NCBI RefSeq assembly: GCF_026241335.1
Contig: NZ_JAPHAV010000009.1
Coordinates: 62,001 to 126,000, forward strand
Source of the DNA: Ochrobactrum chromiisoli
GTDB taxonomy: Bacteria > Pseudomonadota > Alphaproteobacteria > Rhizobiales > Rhizobiaceae
Direction: 5' to 3'
DNA: 64,000 bases
Positions 25,960 to 35,606 of the stretch are shown one piece after another. Position 1 is the stretch's first letter; each line of letters starts with the position of its first letter. Made by a program: the position numbers and the translations under genes. The notes beneath the pieces are model-generated. The model saw nothing but the letters and a program-made list of their open reading frames with translations. It had not been told where the DNA came from and searched no databases.

Positions 25960-27246
25960 ATGAGCAGCACGCAACGATTGAGCCAACTTCCCGCCCGTTA
26001 TGCGAGCGGCGCGCGCGGAGGCATCACCTCAATCTGCTCGGCCCATCCGCTGGTCATTGAAGCAGCTCTTCTCGAAGGTATTGCCACCAACACCGATGTT
26101 CTGATCGAAGCGACCTGCAATCAGGTCAATCAGGATGGCGGCTATACCGGCATGACACCGGCTGACTTCCGGCGTTTCGTTGAAGAAATTGCAGCGCGTC
26201 TTGGCTTTGATACCAAGCACCTTATTTTAGGTGGTGATCACCTCGGCCCAAATCCGTGGAAGCATCTCACTGCTGAAGAAGCCATGGCAAAATCCGAAGT
26301 GATGATGGATGGTTTTGTGCGAGCAGGCTTCACCAAAATCCACCTCGATACCTCTATGGGCTGTGCCGGTGAACCCGTTGCCTTGCCTGATGCCGTGACC
26401 GCAGAACGCGCGGCCCGTCTTGCCAAGGTTGCAGAAAAAGCAGCTGCTGAATCCGGCTTTGATCTGCCTGTCTATATTGTTGGCACAGAAGTTCCGATTC
26501 CAGGCGGCGCGATGGAAGAAATCGAAGATCTGGAACTGACCAAGCCAGATGCAGCTCTTGAAACCATCGCCATTCATCGCAAGGCTTTTGCAGCGCTTGG
26601 TTTAGAAGATGCATTCTCGCGTGCGATCGGCGTTGTCGTGCAGCCGGGCGTGGAATTCGGCAATGAAAACGTTGTCTATTACGACAGTGAAAAAGCGACA
26701 GCTTTAAGCGGTGTTCTCAACGAAACGCCACAATTTGTCTTTGAAGCTCATTCGACCGACTATCAGCCGGTTGAGGCGCTCTCCGATCTGGTTCATGATG
26801 GCTTTGCTATTCTCAAAGTCGGACCGGGCCTGACTTTTGCGCTGCGTGAAGCACTCTATGGCCTTGATCAGATTGCAGCTTTCCTCGACAAGCTGCCCGA
26901 AGAAGAGACCGTTCGCGGCAAGCTTGAGAAGCTTCTTCTCAACGAGCCGAAGAACTGGGAGAAATATTATCATGGCGATGCGGAAGAGCTGCGTCTTCAG
27001 CGCCATTTCTCCTATAGCGACCGCATTCGCTATTACTGGCCACACCCGGAAGCCGTGGCAGCTGTCAATGCGCTTCTAACGCGTCTTGAAGGCCGCAAAA
27101 TCCCGGAAACGCTGATCAGCCAGTATCTTGGCACGCTTTATCCAGCTGTTGCATCCGGCAAGGTCGAAGCCACGCCACACGCGCTCATGGTCGAAGCGGT
27201 GCGCAATGTCATCCGCGTCTATGGTCAGGCCGTTGGGACGCATTGA
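25960..27246 (+). CDS. kbaZ: GatZ/KbaZ-family protein (tagatose-6-phosphate metabolism)
   Basis: A 428-residue protein of the D-tagatose-1,6-bisphosphate aldolase GatZ/KbaZ family: GGITSICSAHPLVIEAALLEG, EATCNQVNQDGGYTGMTPADF, LGGDHLGPNPWKH, LDTSMGCAGEP and YIVGTEVPIPGGA. In enterobacteria this subunit supports the class II aldolase GatY/KbaY, which is absent here. A GatZ homologue without GatY in Agrobacterium is known as a D-tagatose-6-phosphate 4-epimerase, giving fructose 6-phosphate. That role would complete this operon neatly. GGAG lies 9 nt before the ATG. It is the last gene of the operon. Confidence 0.83.
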   Translation: MSSTQRLSQLPARYASGARGGITSICSAHPLVIEAALLEGIATNTDVLIEATCNQVNQDGGYTGMTPADFRRFVEEIAARLGFDTKHLILGGDHLGPNPWKHLTAEEAMAKSEVMMDGFVRAGFTKIHLDTSMGCAGEPVALPDAVTAERAARLAKVAEKAAAESGFDLPVYIVGTEVPIPGGAMEEIEDLELTKPDAALETIAIHRKAFAALGLEDAFSRAIGVVVQPGVEFGNENVVYYDSEKATALSGVLNETPQFVFEAHSTDYQPVEALSDLVHDGFAILKVGPGLTFALREALYGLDQIAAFLDKLPEEETVRGKLEKLLLNEPKNWEKYYHGDAEELRLQRHFSYSDRIRYYWPHPEAVAAVNALLTRLEGRKIPETLISQYLGTLYPAVASGKVEATPHALMVEAVRNVIRVYGQAVGTH

Positions 27247-27280
27247 TAATGCAGAGTAATTCAGTGAAGCGTTGAGTAAA

Positions 27281-27373
27281 AGCGGCTCCCATTGAAACGG
27301 AACCGCTCTATCTATTTGTTTTCACGCATTATTCCACGCAAAGCCGCTTCGCACTTTTGCTGAAAATGCTCTA
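27281..27373. repeat. Dispersed palindromic repeat, class I
   Basis: Opens with an AGCGG...CCGCT hairpin, then carries TTTGTTTTCACGCATTATT and the CCGCTTCGCACTTTTGC core, and ends in GCTCTA. The final CTA is the reverse complement of the TAG stop codon of the GntR gene on the minus strand. Confidence 0.75.
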
Positions 27374-28042
27374 GCTTCGCTTTTTACGTTGAAGTGCGGC
27401 GAGAACGGAGCGCTCTGAGCTGAGAAGATAGCGATCAAGCTGTTGCGCGGCGATCTCGTTATTGCCGGCCTGAAGCGAACCCAAAAGCTCTGCATTCAAC
27501 GCAATATACGATTCATGAAGATGCGCGTTATCTTCAAGCTGGGCAAAAACCAGCCGTAATTCCGCAAGAACGAGATCAAAACAGGCGCTCAGCCGGGTGC
27601 TGTCGCAAAGCTCCACCATGGCACGGTGAAACTCCATATTGATGGTACCAACCTGCCGCCAGTCGCCTTTTCCCTGGGCCAGAACCGCCTGCTCCAGCAG
27701 CGCGTTCATACGCTCTAAAGCCGGGTGAGCGGGAACAGCGATTTGAACGGCGCCTTTCTGAATAACACGCCGAACACGATAAATATCAACGACCGTCGCC
27801 TCGTCAGGCGTTGCAACAAAAACACCGCGATTGGGAATATAGGTCAGCAAACTCTGGCTGGTCAGAAGGCGAAAAACCTCACGCAACGTGTTGCGGGATA
27901 TGCCAAACTGCGCTGAAATCTGTTGTTCGGAAAGCTTGGTTCCGGGCAATAATTCGCCTGTAATCAACATTTCGCGGATTTTAGCGGCGGTTTGGGTCGC
28001 CAATGGCTGGTCATCATCAAGCGAAGGCATTGCGTTCGTCAT
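27371..28042 (-). CDS. GntR-family (FCD) regulator, probably of the 5-oxoproline cluster
   Basis: A 223-residue regulator. The winged helix (about 15-80) shows GTKLSEQQISAQFGISRNTLREVFRLL and the wing YIPNRGVFVA. The FCD domain has FHRAMVELCDSTRL and related acidic/His positions. It diverges from pxpA across 265 bp, which contain paired AT-rich palindromes likely to be its binding sites, so it probably represses the 5-oxoproline genes. Its TAG stop lies in the end of a dispersed repeat, and a second repeat lies just upstream of its start. Confidence 0.87.
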   Translation of the reverse strand: MTNAMPSLDDDQPLATQTAAKIREMLITGELLPGTKLSEQQISAQFGISRNTLREVFRLLTSQSLLTYIPNRGVFVATPDEATVVDIYRVRRVIQKGAVQIAVPAHPALERMNALLEQAVLAQGKGDWRQVGTINMEFHRAMVELCDSTRLSACFDLVLAELRLVFAQLEDNAHLHESYIALNAELLGSLQAGNNEIAAQQLDRYLLSSERSVLAALQRKKRS

Positions 28043-28067
28043 GAATATCCTTCAGACTTTCTCACTC

Positions 28068-28173
28068 CAGAGCGTGTCGCGCTTAATCGTACCCAATACG
28101 CTCGCTCTATGTTCTTGTTGTTACGCATGTCGTTGTTGAAAAACCGGTTCCCATTTTTCCGCGACATGCTTTA
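28068..28173. repeat. Dispersed repeat, class II (terminal inverted repeats)
   Basis: Left end AGAGCGTGTCGCG and right end CGCGACATGCTTT are inverted copies of each other. The interior (TTAATCGTACCCAATACGCTC, a CTCTATGTTCTTG segment, TTACGCATGTCG) matches the copies at 43.9 and 55.2 kb. This copy lacks the central ATCAG palindrome of the longer copies. Confidence 0.75.
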
Positions 28174-28235
28174 AACCGCTCTGCGGCCTGCGCCGCGTTA
28201 TTCCCCGTGAATTTCCAGCGAATATACGAATTGCA

Positions 28236-28273
28236 TATTGTTGAACAATACATAATAGGTTATTCAACAATAA
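28236..28273. promoter_or_regulatory. Paired palindromes, candidate GntR operators of pxp operon
   Basis: The perfect palindrome TATTGTTGAACAATA (28236-28250) is followed 10 nt later by TTATTCAACAATAA (28260-28273), which carries the same TTGTTGAA core in the opposite direction. A further TTATTCAAC occurs just before the pxpA ribosome-binding site. Their position between divergent gntR and pxpA suggests dual control by the GntR protein. Confidence 0.5.
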
Positions 28274-28307
28274 TCCGTAAAGAATGATTATTCAACCGGG
28301 AAGAGAC

Positions 28308-29078
28308 ATGGCATTTATCGATCTCAACAGCGACCTCGGAGAAGGCTTCGGGCCATGGCCGATGGGTGACGACACGTCGATGCTGGCAATTGTGACGAGT
28401 GCCAATATTGCCTGCGGCTTTCATGCTGGCGATCCTGCCGGAATTCTCAGCGTATTGCGTGAAGCGGCGCGGCGGGGTGTGCGTGTTGGCGCGCATATCG
28501 GCTATCGCGATCTGGTCGGCTTTGGCCGCCGCAATATGGACCCGTCAAGCAGCGAACTCATTGCCGATACGATCTACCAGATCGGTGCCTTGCAAGGGCT
28601 GGCGCAAGCTGCCGGAACAAAAGTCACCTATGTAAAGCCCCATGGCGCGCTTTATAACACCATTGCGCATGACAAACGACAGGCAGCAGACGTTATCGCA
28701 GGCATTAAGGCAATCGACCCTGATCTGGTGCTCATGGCGCTTGCAGCGGCACCGATTGTGGATCAGGCACGCGACGCGGGACTGCGCGTCGTTTGCGAGG
28801 CTTTTGCAGACCGTGCTTATAATGTTGATGGCAGTCTCGTTAATCGCCGCCTTGAAGGTTCGGTTATTCATGATCCTGACGTCATTGCAGAGCGAATGCT
28901 GCGCATGATCAATGAACAGCGCGTGACCGCCATTGATGGAACCGACATCGCGCTTGATGCGCAGTCGATCTGCATTCATGGCGACAATCCGACAGCCGTT
29001 CAAATCGCCCGCACATTGCGCAGCACACTTGAGGCACGCGGCGTAGAACTCAAGCCTTTCGTTCATACTGCATCATGA
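28308..29078 (+). CDS. pxpA: 5-oxoprolinase subunit A (LamB/YcsF family)
   Basis: A 256-residue protein with the family opening [15 protein letters not shown] and then [25 protein letters not shown] and [12 protein letters not shown]. PxpA works with PxpB and PxpC in ATP-dependent opening of 5-oxoproline to glutamate. The ATG at 28308 is chosen because GGGAAGAG precedes it; an ATG 24 nt earlier adds residues outside the family. Its stop overlaps the pxpBC start (ATGA). Confidence 0.92.
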   Translation: MAFIDLNSDLGEGFGPWPMGDDTSMLAIVTSANIACGFHAGDPAGILSVLREAARRGVRVGAHIGYRDLVGFGRRNMDPSSSELIADTIYQIGALQGLAQAAGTKVTYVKPHGALYNTIAHDKRQAADVIAGIKAIDPDLVLMALAAAPIVDQARDAGLRVVCEAFADRAYNVDGSLVNRRLEGSVIHDPDVIAERMLRMINEQRVTAIDGTDIALDAQSICIHGDNPTAVQIARTLRSTLEARGVELKPFVHTAS

Positions 29079-30667
29079 GTGAACGCCTGCGCTTTCTGCC
29101 TTCCGGCAGCGACAGTTTTCTGGTCGAGCTTGACGATCTTGGCATAAGCCTGACATTGCTTGATGCGCTGCTCGCAGCTGAGCTTAAAGGCATTTGCGAA
29201 GTCATTCCCGGCGCGCGCACCATTATGGTGCACTTTGACCCCTTTATGACGGATCGCGCAAAACTGACCAAGCAGATTGCGAAGCTTGATCTGTCGGTTC
29301 GCAGGTCGCGCAGTGGTGCATTTTTCGAAATCCCTGTTTGCTACAATGGTGAAGATCTTGATGATGTCGCGGCTTTCCTTGGCTGCTCCGTCGAAGAACT
29401 CATTTGCCGTCATACGCAAGCAACCTATACGGTTGCCTTTACCGGCTTCGCACCCGGCTTTGCCTATATGACCTGCGACGACCCCAGCTTTGATGTCCCA
29501 CGGCGTCAAAGCCCGCGTGTAAAAATTCCGGCAGGATCGGTGGCGCTTGCTGGCAAATTCGGCGGCATTTATCCATCCGACAGTCCTGGCGGCTGGCAAT
29601 TGCTTGGCACAACACCGCTTGCCATGTGGGACACGACCCGCAAACGTGCAGCCTTGCTTGCACCCGGCGATCGCGTGCGCTTTCGCGATATGGCCAAGAG
29701 TGAAACCACTCCTGTTTCAAAGCCCGCAACCAAGCTGGAAAATTCTCACAAACCCGCAGACGGCCTGCTTGTCACGCAGGCTGACCGCCCGGCACTGTTT
29801 CAGGATTTGGGCCGTTTGGGTCTTGCAAGTCAGGGCGTCTCTCAATCGGGTGCGCTTGATCGCAGAGCGATGCTTGAAGTCAATCGCTGTCTTGGCAATC
29901 TGCGTGATGCTGCGGTTCTTGAAATTAGCTTCGGCGGCTTTGCCTTCAAGGCTGACCGTGCGGTCACTGTGGCTGTAACCGGCGCGCCCTGCCCGCTAAC
30001 CATCCGTACAGCCAAGCAAACAAGACTCACCGCGACGTTTTCAAGCCCCATCGCACTCAATGCTGGCGACGAGCTGATCCTTGGCGTCCCGCCCGAAGGC
30101 ATGCTGAGCTATCTCGGACTGCGCGGGGGATTTGCTGTTGACGACGTTCTCGGGTCAAAAGCCCGCGATACACTTGCCAAAATCGGCCCGGAGCCCATTA
30201 CGGTTGGCGACATATTGGTGCCCGCCAATGGCCCCGCACTTGCAGTCAGTGATATTGGCCACGACCAGCGCCGCCTGCCCCGCGCAGGTGAAGTTGTTAC
30301 ACTGGATATTGTACTTGGCCCCCGCACCGATTGGTTTACGGCGCAAGGGCTTGCAACCCTCACAGCCCAGGAATGGGATGTCACGCCGCAATCAAGCCGC
30401 GTCGGTATGCGCCTGTTCGGATCGGCAACAATCGAACGCGCCAACCACGATGAATTACCATCCGAAGGCACAGCCCTTGGGGCAATTCAGGTGCCACCAA
30501 ACGGGCAACCCGTGCTTTTTCTGGCCGATCATCCTTTGACAGGCGGCTACCCGGTGATTGGTGTTGTGGCCAGCCATCATCTCGATCTGGCGAGCCAGAT
30601 ACCCATCGGCGCCCGTATCCGTTTTAACCCGATCTCTGCTTTCGAGCCGCAGGAAATCATAGTCTGA
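29075..30667 (+). CDS. pxpBC: Fused 5-oxoprolinase subunits B and C
   Basis: A 530-residue fusion. Residues about 1-210 are PxpB (KipI/AHS1): [44 protein letters not shown] and [13 protein letters not shown]. After a linker (about 211-228), the PxpC (KipA/AHS2) half begins [19 protein letters not shown] and includes [13 protein letters not shown]. In most bacteria these are two genes. The same AHS1-AHS2 pair forms the carboxyltransferase part of urea carboxylase. It overlaps pxpA and touches the biotin carboxylase gene by one base (TGATG), so all three are coupled. Confidence 0.9.
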   Translation: MSERLRFLPSGSDSFLVELDDLGISLTLLDALLAAELKGICEVIPGARTIMVHFDPFMTDRAKLTKQIAKLDLSVRRSRSGAFFEIPVCYNGEDLDDVAAFLGCSVEELICRHTQATYTVAFTGFAPGFAYMTCDDPSFDVPRRQSPRVKIPAGSVALAGKFGGIYPSDSPGGWQLLGTTPLAMWDTTRKRAALLAPGDRVRFRDMAKSETTPVSKPATKLENSHKPADGLLVTQADRPALFQDLGRLGLASQGVSQSGALDRRAMLEVNRCLGNLRDAAVLEISFGGFAFKADRAVTVAVTGAPCPLTIRTAKQTRLTATFSSPIALNAGDELILGVPPEGMLSYLGLRGGFAVDDVLGSKARDTLAKIGPEPITVGDILVPANGPALAVSDIGHDQRRLPRAGEVVTLDIVLGPRTDWFTAQGLATLTAQEWDVTPQSSRVGMRLFGSATIERANHDELPSEGTALGAIQVPPNGQPVLFLADHPLTGGYPVIGVVASHHLDLASQIPIGARIRFNPISAFEPQEIIV

Positions 30668-32376
30668 TGAAAAAGCTGCTTATCGCCAATCGTGGCGAAA
30701 TTGCCATCCGCATCATCCGCGCAGCCCGCGATTATGGTGTGGCATCTGTTGCAATCTATTCCGATGCCGATGCAAATTCACTGCATGCAGAGCTTGCAGA
30801 TGAGGCCTATGGCCTTGGTGCAGGCCGCCCGGCGGATACTTATCTCAATATTGCAAAAATACTCGACATTGCAAAACGCGCCGGTGCCGATGCAGTGCAT
30901 CCCGGCTATGGTTTCTTGTCGGAGCGTGCCGAATTTGCCAAAGCCGTCCTTGATGCTGGCCTCATCTGGGTAGGTCCATCGCCAGAAGTCATCACTTCGC
31001 TGGGCGACAAGGTTGAAGCACGGCGCATTGCCGAAAAAGTTGGTGCCCCCCTCGTCAAGGGGTCAGCCGGTCCCTTGGCATCTGCTGCAGAAGCGGTGGC
31101 TTTTGCACGCGAGGCGGGCTTACCGCTTGCGATCAAGGCGGCCTTTGGTGGTGGCGGTCGCGGCATGAAAGTTGCCTATCATCTGGACGAAGTCGGGGAG
31201 CTTTTCGATTCCGCGGTGCGGGAAGCCATTGAGGCCTTTGGTCGTGGCGAATGCTATGCAGAACAGTTTCTTGAAAAACCTCGCCATATCGAAGCGCAGG
31301 TGATCGCCGACACGCATGGCAACACCGTGGTTCTGGGTACGCGGGACTGTTCACTGCAACGCCGCAATCAGAAGCTCGTTGAAGAAGCACCTGCACCCTT
31401 TATCACGCAGGACCAGCGCAACCGTATTCATGAATCCGCGCGCGCAATCTGTGCAGCCGCGGGCTATACCGGGGCTGGCACTGTCGAGTTTCTGCTTTCG
31501 CAGAATGGCACGATCTCGTTTCTGGAGGTCAACACCCGCCTTCAGGTCGAACATCCAATCACCGAAGAAACCACCGGCGTCGATATCGTGATTGAGCAGT
31601 TGCGGATTGCGGATGGCGAGAAGCTGTCGGTGACCGAAACGCCGACACCACGCGGCCACGCCTTTGAATTCCGCATCAATGCAGAAGATCCCGGCCGCGG
31701 CTTCCTGCCAACGCCGGGCATGATCACCCGTTTCCGCGCGCCTTCGGGTCCGGGTGTGCGCCTTGACACGGGCGTCGAGAGCGGATCGGAAATACCGGGC
31801 CTGTACGACTCCATGATGGCCAAGCTGATCGTCACAGGGGCAACACGCAAGCAAGCACTGATCCGTGCGCGACGTGCGCTGGCCGAGTTTAAAATTGAGG
31901 GTGTGGCTTCCGTGCTTCCATTCCATCGTGCGGTTGTCGAAGAAAAAGACTTTACCGGCGAAGATGGATTCAACGTCTTCACCAACTGGATCGAGACTGA
32001 GTTCCGGGGTGTTGAACCGTCGGCAAGGATTGATCCCGTCGATGGTGGCCTGTTGCGCAGCTTCATCGAAATTGACGGCAAGCGCCATGACATCGGTTTG
32101 CCGGCGGCGTTATTTTCCGGGCTAAACACACCCCAAAAACCGGCATCAACTGTGCCACAGGCCGCAGAGGGAACCGTTACAGCCCCCATTCCCGGCACAT
32201 TTCAGCAATGGCTGGTCGAAGATGGTGCAACGGTGGCTGAGGGCGAAATCATTGCGATTATCGAAGCCATGAAGATGGAGACGCGCATTGCAGCACCGCG
32301 CTCAGGCAAGATCAGCCTTTGTGCCGAAGCAGGCAAGAGCGTAAGCCTTGGTGCTGCGCTTGCCATCATCGAATAA
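30667..32376 (+). CDS. Biotin carboxylase with C-terminal biotinyl domain
   Basis: A 569-residue protein. Residues 1-445 are a biotin carboxylase: [37 protein letters not shown] (ATP grasp loop), [17 protein letters not shown] and RINAEDP. The last 75 residues form a biotinyl domain with the EAMKMET site near residue 535. No acyl-CoA carboxyltransferase gene lies nearby. Instead it is fused by overlap to pxpBC, whose domains are homologous to the urea carboxylase transferase, so it may carboxylate 5-oxoproline or a related lactam. That role is inference. Confidence 0.88.
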   Translation: MKKLLIANRGEIAIRIIRAARDYGVASVAIYSDADANSLHAELADEAYGLGAGRPADTYLNIAKILDIAKRAGADAVHPGYGFLSERAEFAKAVLDAGLIWVGPSPEVITSLGDKVEARRIAEKVGAPLVKGSAGPLASAAEAVAFAREAGLPLAIKAAFGGGGRGMKVAYHLDEVGELFDSAVREAIEAFGRGECYAEQFLEKPRHIEAQVIADTHGNTVVLGTRDCSLQRRNQKLVEEAPAPFITQDQRNRIHESARAICAAAGYTGAGTVEFLLSQNGTISFLEVNTRLQVEHPITEETTGVDIVIEQLRIADGEKLSVTETPTPRGHAFEFRINAEDPGRGFLPTPGMITRFRAPSGPGVRLDTGVESGSEIPGLYDSMMAKLIVTGATRKQALIRARRALAEFKIEGVASVLPFHRAVVEEKDFTGEDGFNVFTNWIETEFRGVEPSARIDPVDGGLLRSFIEIDGKRHDIGLPAALFSGLNTPQKPASTVPQAAEGTVTAPIPGTFQQWLVEDGATVAEGEIIAIIEAMKMETRIAAPRSGKISLCAEAGKSVSLGAALAIIE

Positions 32377-32391
32377 GCCTCCGCTAATTTA

Positions 32392-32441
32392 GAGCGTGTC
32401 TTGCCCTACAACCGTTTCACACTTTTCGGGATGCGCTCTAA
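32392..32441. repeat. Short dispersed repeat between convergent genes
   Basis: A 50-bp element with ends TTAGAGCG and CGCTCTAA, containing ACCGTTTCACACTTTTCGGG, related to the class I end. The right end supplies the TAG stop of the MlrC-type gene on the minus strand. Confidence 0.65.
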
Positions 32442-33916
32442 TCCAGCCCCAATGGATCGGCGATGCGTGGCCAAAGCTCCATACTCGCCTTTCTATATTG
32501 GGTAACGGCTGCATCGGTCGGGTAAGATGTTGGCGCCGCTATATAAACGATTTCTGACGCTATCGGCTGAAAGCCAGCCTGAAAATGGTTGGTCGATTTA
32601 ACCAGCAGATAATCCTTGGCTGCAAAATCAATATCGAGATTGGAAAAGATATTCGGCTCATAGGTCTGTGAGCGGCTGGTAATCAGGATAATATCGATCG
32701 TCGTTCCAACCGGTCTGATCACCGCCACCCGACCGAGATTGACCCGGCTCTTGCGGAAGCTTTGCCATCCGGCATCCATCACTTTCTGAATTGTGATGCG
32801 CAGATCAAGCGGCTCTCCGCCATGCCATGACGATTTTCCGCCAATACGAAGCTCAAGTTCAGCGCCCTCGCCTGCCGCATGACAAAACGACACTGCGACC
32901 GGGTCCCAGATCGTTGCCACGGCAAAATTATCCATTCCGCGTTGCAGCATATGACGCAGGATGAAAGTGGCATCACCGGCAACACCACCACCGGGGTTGT
33001 CCCATATATCAGAAATGACAACAGGCAAAGACGCATTGGATTTGCGCACTGCTGCCACATGATCAAGCCCGGCATCGGTGTCAAACATCGGCATCGCCGT
33101 CAATTTACGCATGCGATAAAGCTCATGGCCAAGCCTTTGCGCCAGCGCATCGCCTTTCGCTTTTTCATTATCGCTTACGACAACAATGCGGGTTCCCATA
33201 TCCGGCACATCGCCCGCCATGAAGCCGTGAATAACGGAGATCGACAAAATATCGTCTTTGCCCTGCATGCGGTTTATCCGGTCCACAAAAGAGCGCATCG
33301 GCTCGCGGTTTGTCGGATAAAGCGTAATCATGCGGCAATCAAAGGTCGAAATAACAGGCTTTATCTCGCCACGCAAAGCGCGAAGCGTCAAATCAACCAC
33401 ATGCTCACCGCGCTCCTCAAAATCCGTATGGGGGAACTCAAGAAAGGCCGCCATCAGATCAAGATGGGCAACACGCTTGGCAGACAAATGGCTGTGTGGA
33501 TCAAACTCGGCTGTAACAAGAACATCTGGCCCCACAATCGCGCGGATATGCGCAAGAAAATCGCCTTCCGGGTCATCGTAACCCTGCGCAACCATTGCTC
33601 CATGCAACCCCAGAACCACGGCATTCACCGGTAATGCCGCTCTCAGCTCTTTTAGAATTGTATCCCGTAACGTCTCATAGGTTTTGCGCTGGATAAGACC
33701 GGCAGGCTCAGCCCAGCAGGATGTTCCTTCAATCACGCTAAGCCCATGCGCCGCAGCGCGTCGGCGCAAAACCGGCACAACCGAAGAACACAACGTGGGC
33801 GTATCCGGGTGCTCACCAGGCCCTGCATAAAATGCCGCTTTGAAGGCATCCATATCCGTTGGAACGGGAGAAAATGTGTTGGTTTCAGTTGCAAGGGAGG
33901 CGGTGAAGATGCGCAT
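32438..33916 (-). CDS. M81-family metallopeptidase homologue (MlrC type)
   Basis: A 492-residue protein. MRIFTASLATETNTFSP opens the DUF1485 part; metal and active-site candidates are GLHGAMVAQGYDDPEGD, TAEFDPHSHLS and EFPHTDFEERG. The C-terminal part has ISDIWDNPGGGVAGD and STNHFQAGF. MlrC was described in microcystin degradation, but most homologues in this order lie in amine or small-peptide catabolic loci. The chosen ATG at 33916 matches the conserved start; its ribosome-binding site is weak. It converges on the pxp operon, with a short repeat filling the gap. Confidence 0.85.
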   Translation of the reverse strand: MRIFTASLATETNTFSPVPTDMDAFKAAFYAGPGEHPDTPTLCSSVVPVLRRRAAAHGLSVIEGTSCWAEPAGLIQRKTYETLRDTILKELRAALPVNAVVLGLHGAMVAQGYDDPEGDFLAHIRAIVGPDVLVTAEFDPHSHLSAKRVAHLDLMAAFLEFPHTDFEERGEHVVDLTLRALRGEIKPVISTFDCRMITLYPTNREPMRSFVDRINRMQGKDDILSISVIHGFMAGDVPDMGTRIVVVSDNEKAKGDALAQRLGHELYRMRKLTAMPMFDTDAGLDHVAAVRKSNASLPVVISDIWDNPGGGVAGDATFILRHMLQRGMDNFAVATIWDPVAVSFCHAAGEGAELELRIGGKSSWHGGEPLDLRITIQKVMDAGWQSFRKSRVNLGRVAVIRPVGTTIDIILITSRSQTYEPNIFSNLDIDFAAKDYLLVKSTNHFQAGFQPIASEIVYIAAPTSYPTDAAVTQYRKASMELWPRIADPLGLD

Positions 33917-34760
33917 GATATGAACCCGCAAGAGCGCCAAGGGCGAAGGATGTTGGAAGTCGTCAAGGAACGCGCAGATGCAAAGCGTTAAAGCGGCGAT
34001 CTGACAATATGAACGCGATTGCGCTCGCTTCTCCACACCGCACAGCAATGCTTTGCACAGAAATTCAACTTAGAGCATTACTGAATTAAGTTGAATTATT
34101 AAATGTTCTATCTTTTTGTTTTTACGCATGATCCCACGAACGCGGATTTTGCCAATGGTCGGCGGGTTTGTCGCCAGTTTTTCACTTTTACTGAGCGCTG
34201 TTAGCATCAGTGCGCATAATTGAGTAAGGTGGAACTGGTTGTCAGTCGATTCCAAAGGAATTCGTTTTTCCAAGTGTCATCCTGCACGCCGTTTTCTTTT
34301 ATGGGCGTTATTCAGTTCTCTATCGTAATCTTCAAGAAATAATGGCTGAGCATAGCACATAATACCAAGCTATATGTTAGGTATTTCTAATTTCTATAAA
34401 GGTATTAAATTCCTCATAATGAATAGATTCTTTGGGTGCCAATAATGAATTTTCGATTTCATGTCACGTCTATAAGAATATCGTGACTGTCATGCTCGTC
34501 TTTCTGTTGGGTTTATGTGCATTCAAAATGGCACAAGCTGGCTCGTCATGCCTTGCAAATGAACAGCTTGATGGTCCAATCAGAGCCCTCCTGTCTTTGC
34601 AGGTATCTTTGGGAAATGGACAAAGGGCAACAGTCTATAGCTCGTCGCGCAATTGCTTTAAAAGACTGGGCTCTTTTTACCTGCTGAAAAATTTGCGCCA
34701 GAGCCGAAATAAGAGTCGTTGTGGCAAGACACATCATCAGTTTGCGGGCAAAGGCGAGCC
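33917..34760. other. AT-rich spacer with a repeat fragment and no confident gene
   Basis: This 844-bp stretch is richer in A+T than its surroundings. A class I repeat copy lies at 34071-34150. A possible small reading frame from about 34491 starts with a hydrophobic segment (MLVFLLGLCAFKMAQAG) that resembles a signal peptide, but the rest looks random and runs into the ABC ATPase start. I do not call it a gene. The region probably carries the promoter of the ABC operon and debris of recombination. Confidence 0.4.
34071..34150. repeat. Dispersed repeat, class I, diverged copy
   Basis: Starts TAGAGCATTACTG and contains a TTTTTGTTTTTACGCATGAT segment followed by CCCACGAACGCGGATTTTGC, aligning with the class I copies at 17.7 and 27.3 kb. 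The right half is eroded. Confidence 0.5.
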
Positions 34761-35606
34761 ATGAGCGCAAACCCAAGCCGTATTCATCCGAAGGAAACGT
34801 GCAAACCAGCAATCGCACTCAAGGATGTGCAGATTTCGTTCACGTTGGCCGATGGCTGTCGCTTCGATGCTGTTGCCGAAAGCAATCTTGACGTTACTGA
34901 AAACGAATTTGTGGCAATTGTCGGTTCAACCGGCTGCGGAAAATCGACATTGCTCAATGTCGTTGCCGGACTTCTCGTGCCTGCCAGCGGTAGCGTCGAA
35001 ATCAGCGGCCAGCGGCTGCAAGGGCTTAATCGCAAGGCGGGCTATCTCTTCCAGCAGGATGCTCTCATGCCCTGGAAGACCGTGCTGGACAACGTCTCCA
35101 TCGGGCTGGAAATTGGTGGTACATCAAAGGCTCATGCGCGCGAGCAGGCGCGTGACTGGCTTGATCGCGTCGGTCTTACAAGTTTCGGTGATCGCTATCC
35201 GCATATGCTATCGGGTGGACAGCGCAAGCGCGTCAGCCTTGCGCAGGTGCTGATCCGCAATCCGAAATATCTGCTGATGGATGAACCCTTCGGCCCACTT
35301 GATGCGCAGACGCGTATCATCATGGGGGACCTTCTCCTCGACCTTTGGTCACGGGACAAGAAAGCAGTGATATTCGTAACACACGATTTGGAAGAAGCAA
35401 TCGCGCTGGCTGATCGCGTTGTCATCATGTCTGCCGGGCCGCGTGCCCGCATCATGGCGGAATATAAAATTCCCCTCGCCCGTCCGCGCGCGATTTCCGA
35501 AATTCGTCTCGACGACCAGTTTCACAAAATTCATCGCGAAATATGGGGCGTGCTCAAAGAAGAGGTTCTCAAGGGCTATCAGCAGACGGGTAAGCGAAAA
35601 AAATGA
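34761..35606 (+). CDS. ABC transporter ATP-binding protein (SsuB/TauB type)
   Basis: A 281-residue ATPase. Walker A is GSTGCGKSTLL, the Q-loop lies in GYLFQQDALMPWK, the signature is MLSGGQRKRVSLAQVL, and Walker B is YLLMDEPFGPLD, followed by the H-loop FVTHDLEEAI. The motif set fits the nitrate/sulfonate/taurine family. One irregularity is the K in GGQRKR where many have GMRQR. The start at 34761 has AAGGCGAG upstream. It overlaps the permease gene by 4 nt and forms a three-gene importer. Confidence 0.9.
   Translation: MSANPSRIHPKETCKPAIALKDVQISFTLADGCRFDAVAESNLDVTENEFVAIVGSTGCGKSTLLNVVAGLLVPASGSVEISGQRLQGLNRKAGYLFQQDALMPWKTVLDNVSIGLEIGGTSKAHAREQARDWLDRVGLTSFGDRYPHMLSGGQRKRVSLAQVLIRNPKYLLMDEPFGPLDAQTRIIMGDLLLDLWSRDKKAVIFVTHDLEEAIALADRVVIMSAGPRARIMAEYKIPLARPRAISEIRLDDQFHKIHREIWGVLKEEVLKGYQQTGKRKK

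Noticed and set aside
34432-34764. 110-residue frame with a signal-like hydrophobic segment
   Set aside because: Starts at TTG without a ribosome-binding site, has random-looking composition after the hydrophobic part and runs into the ABC ATPase start. Not supported as a gene.
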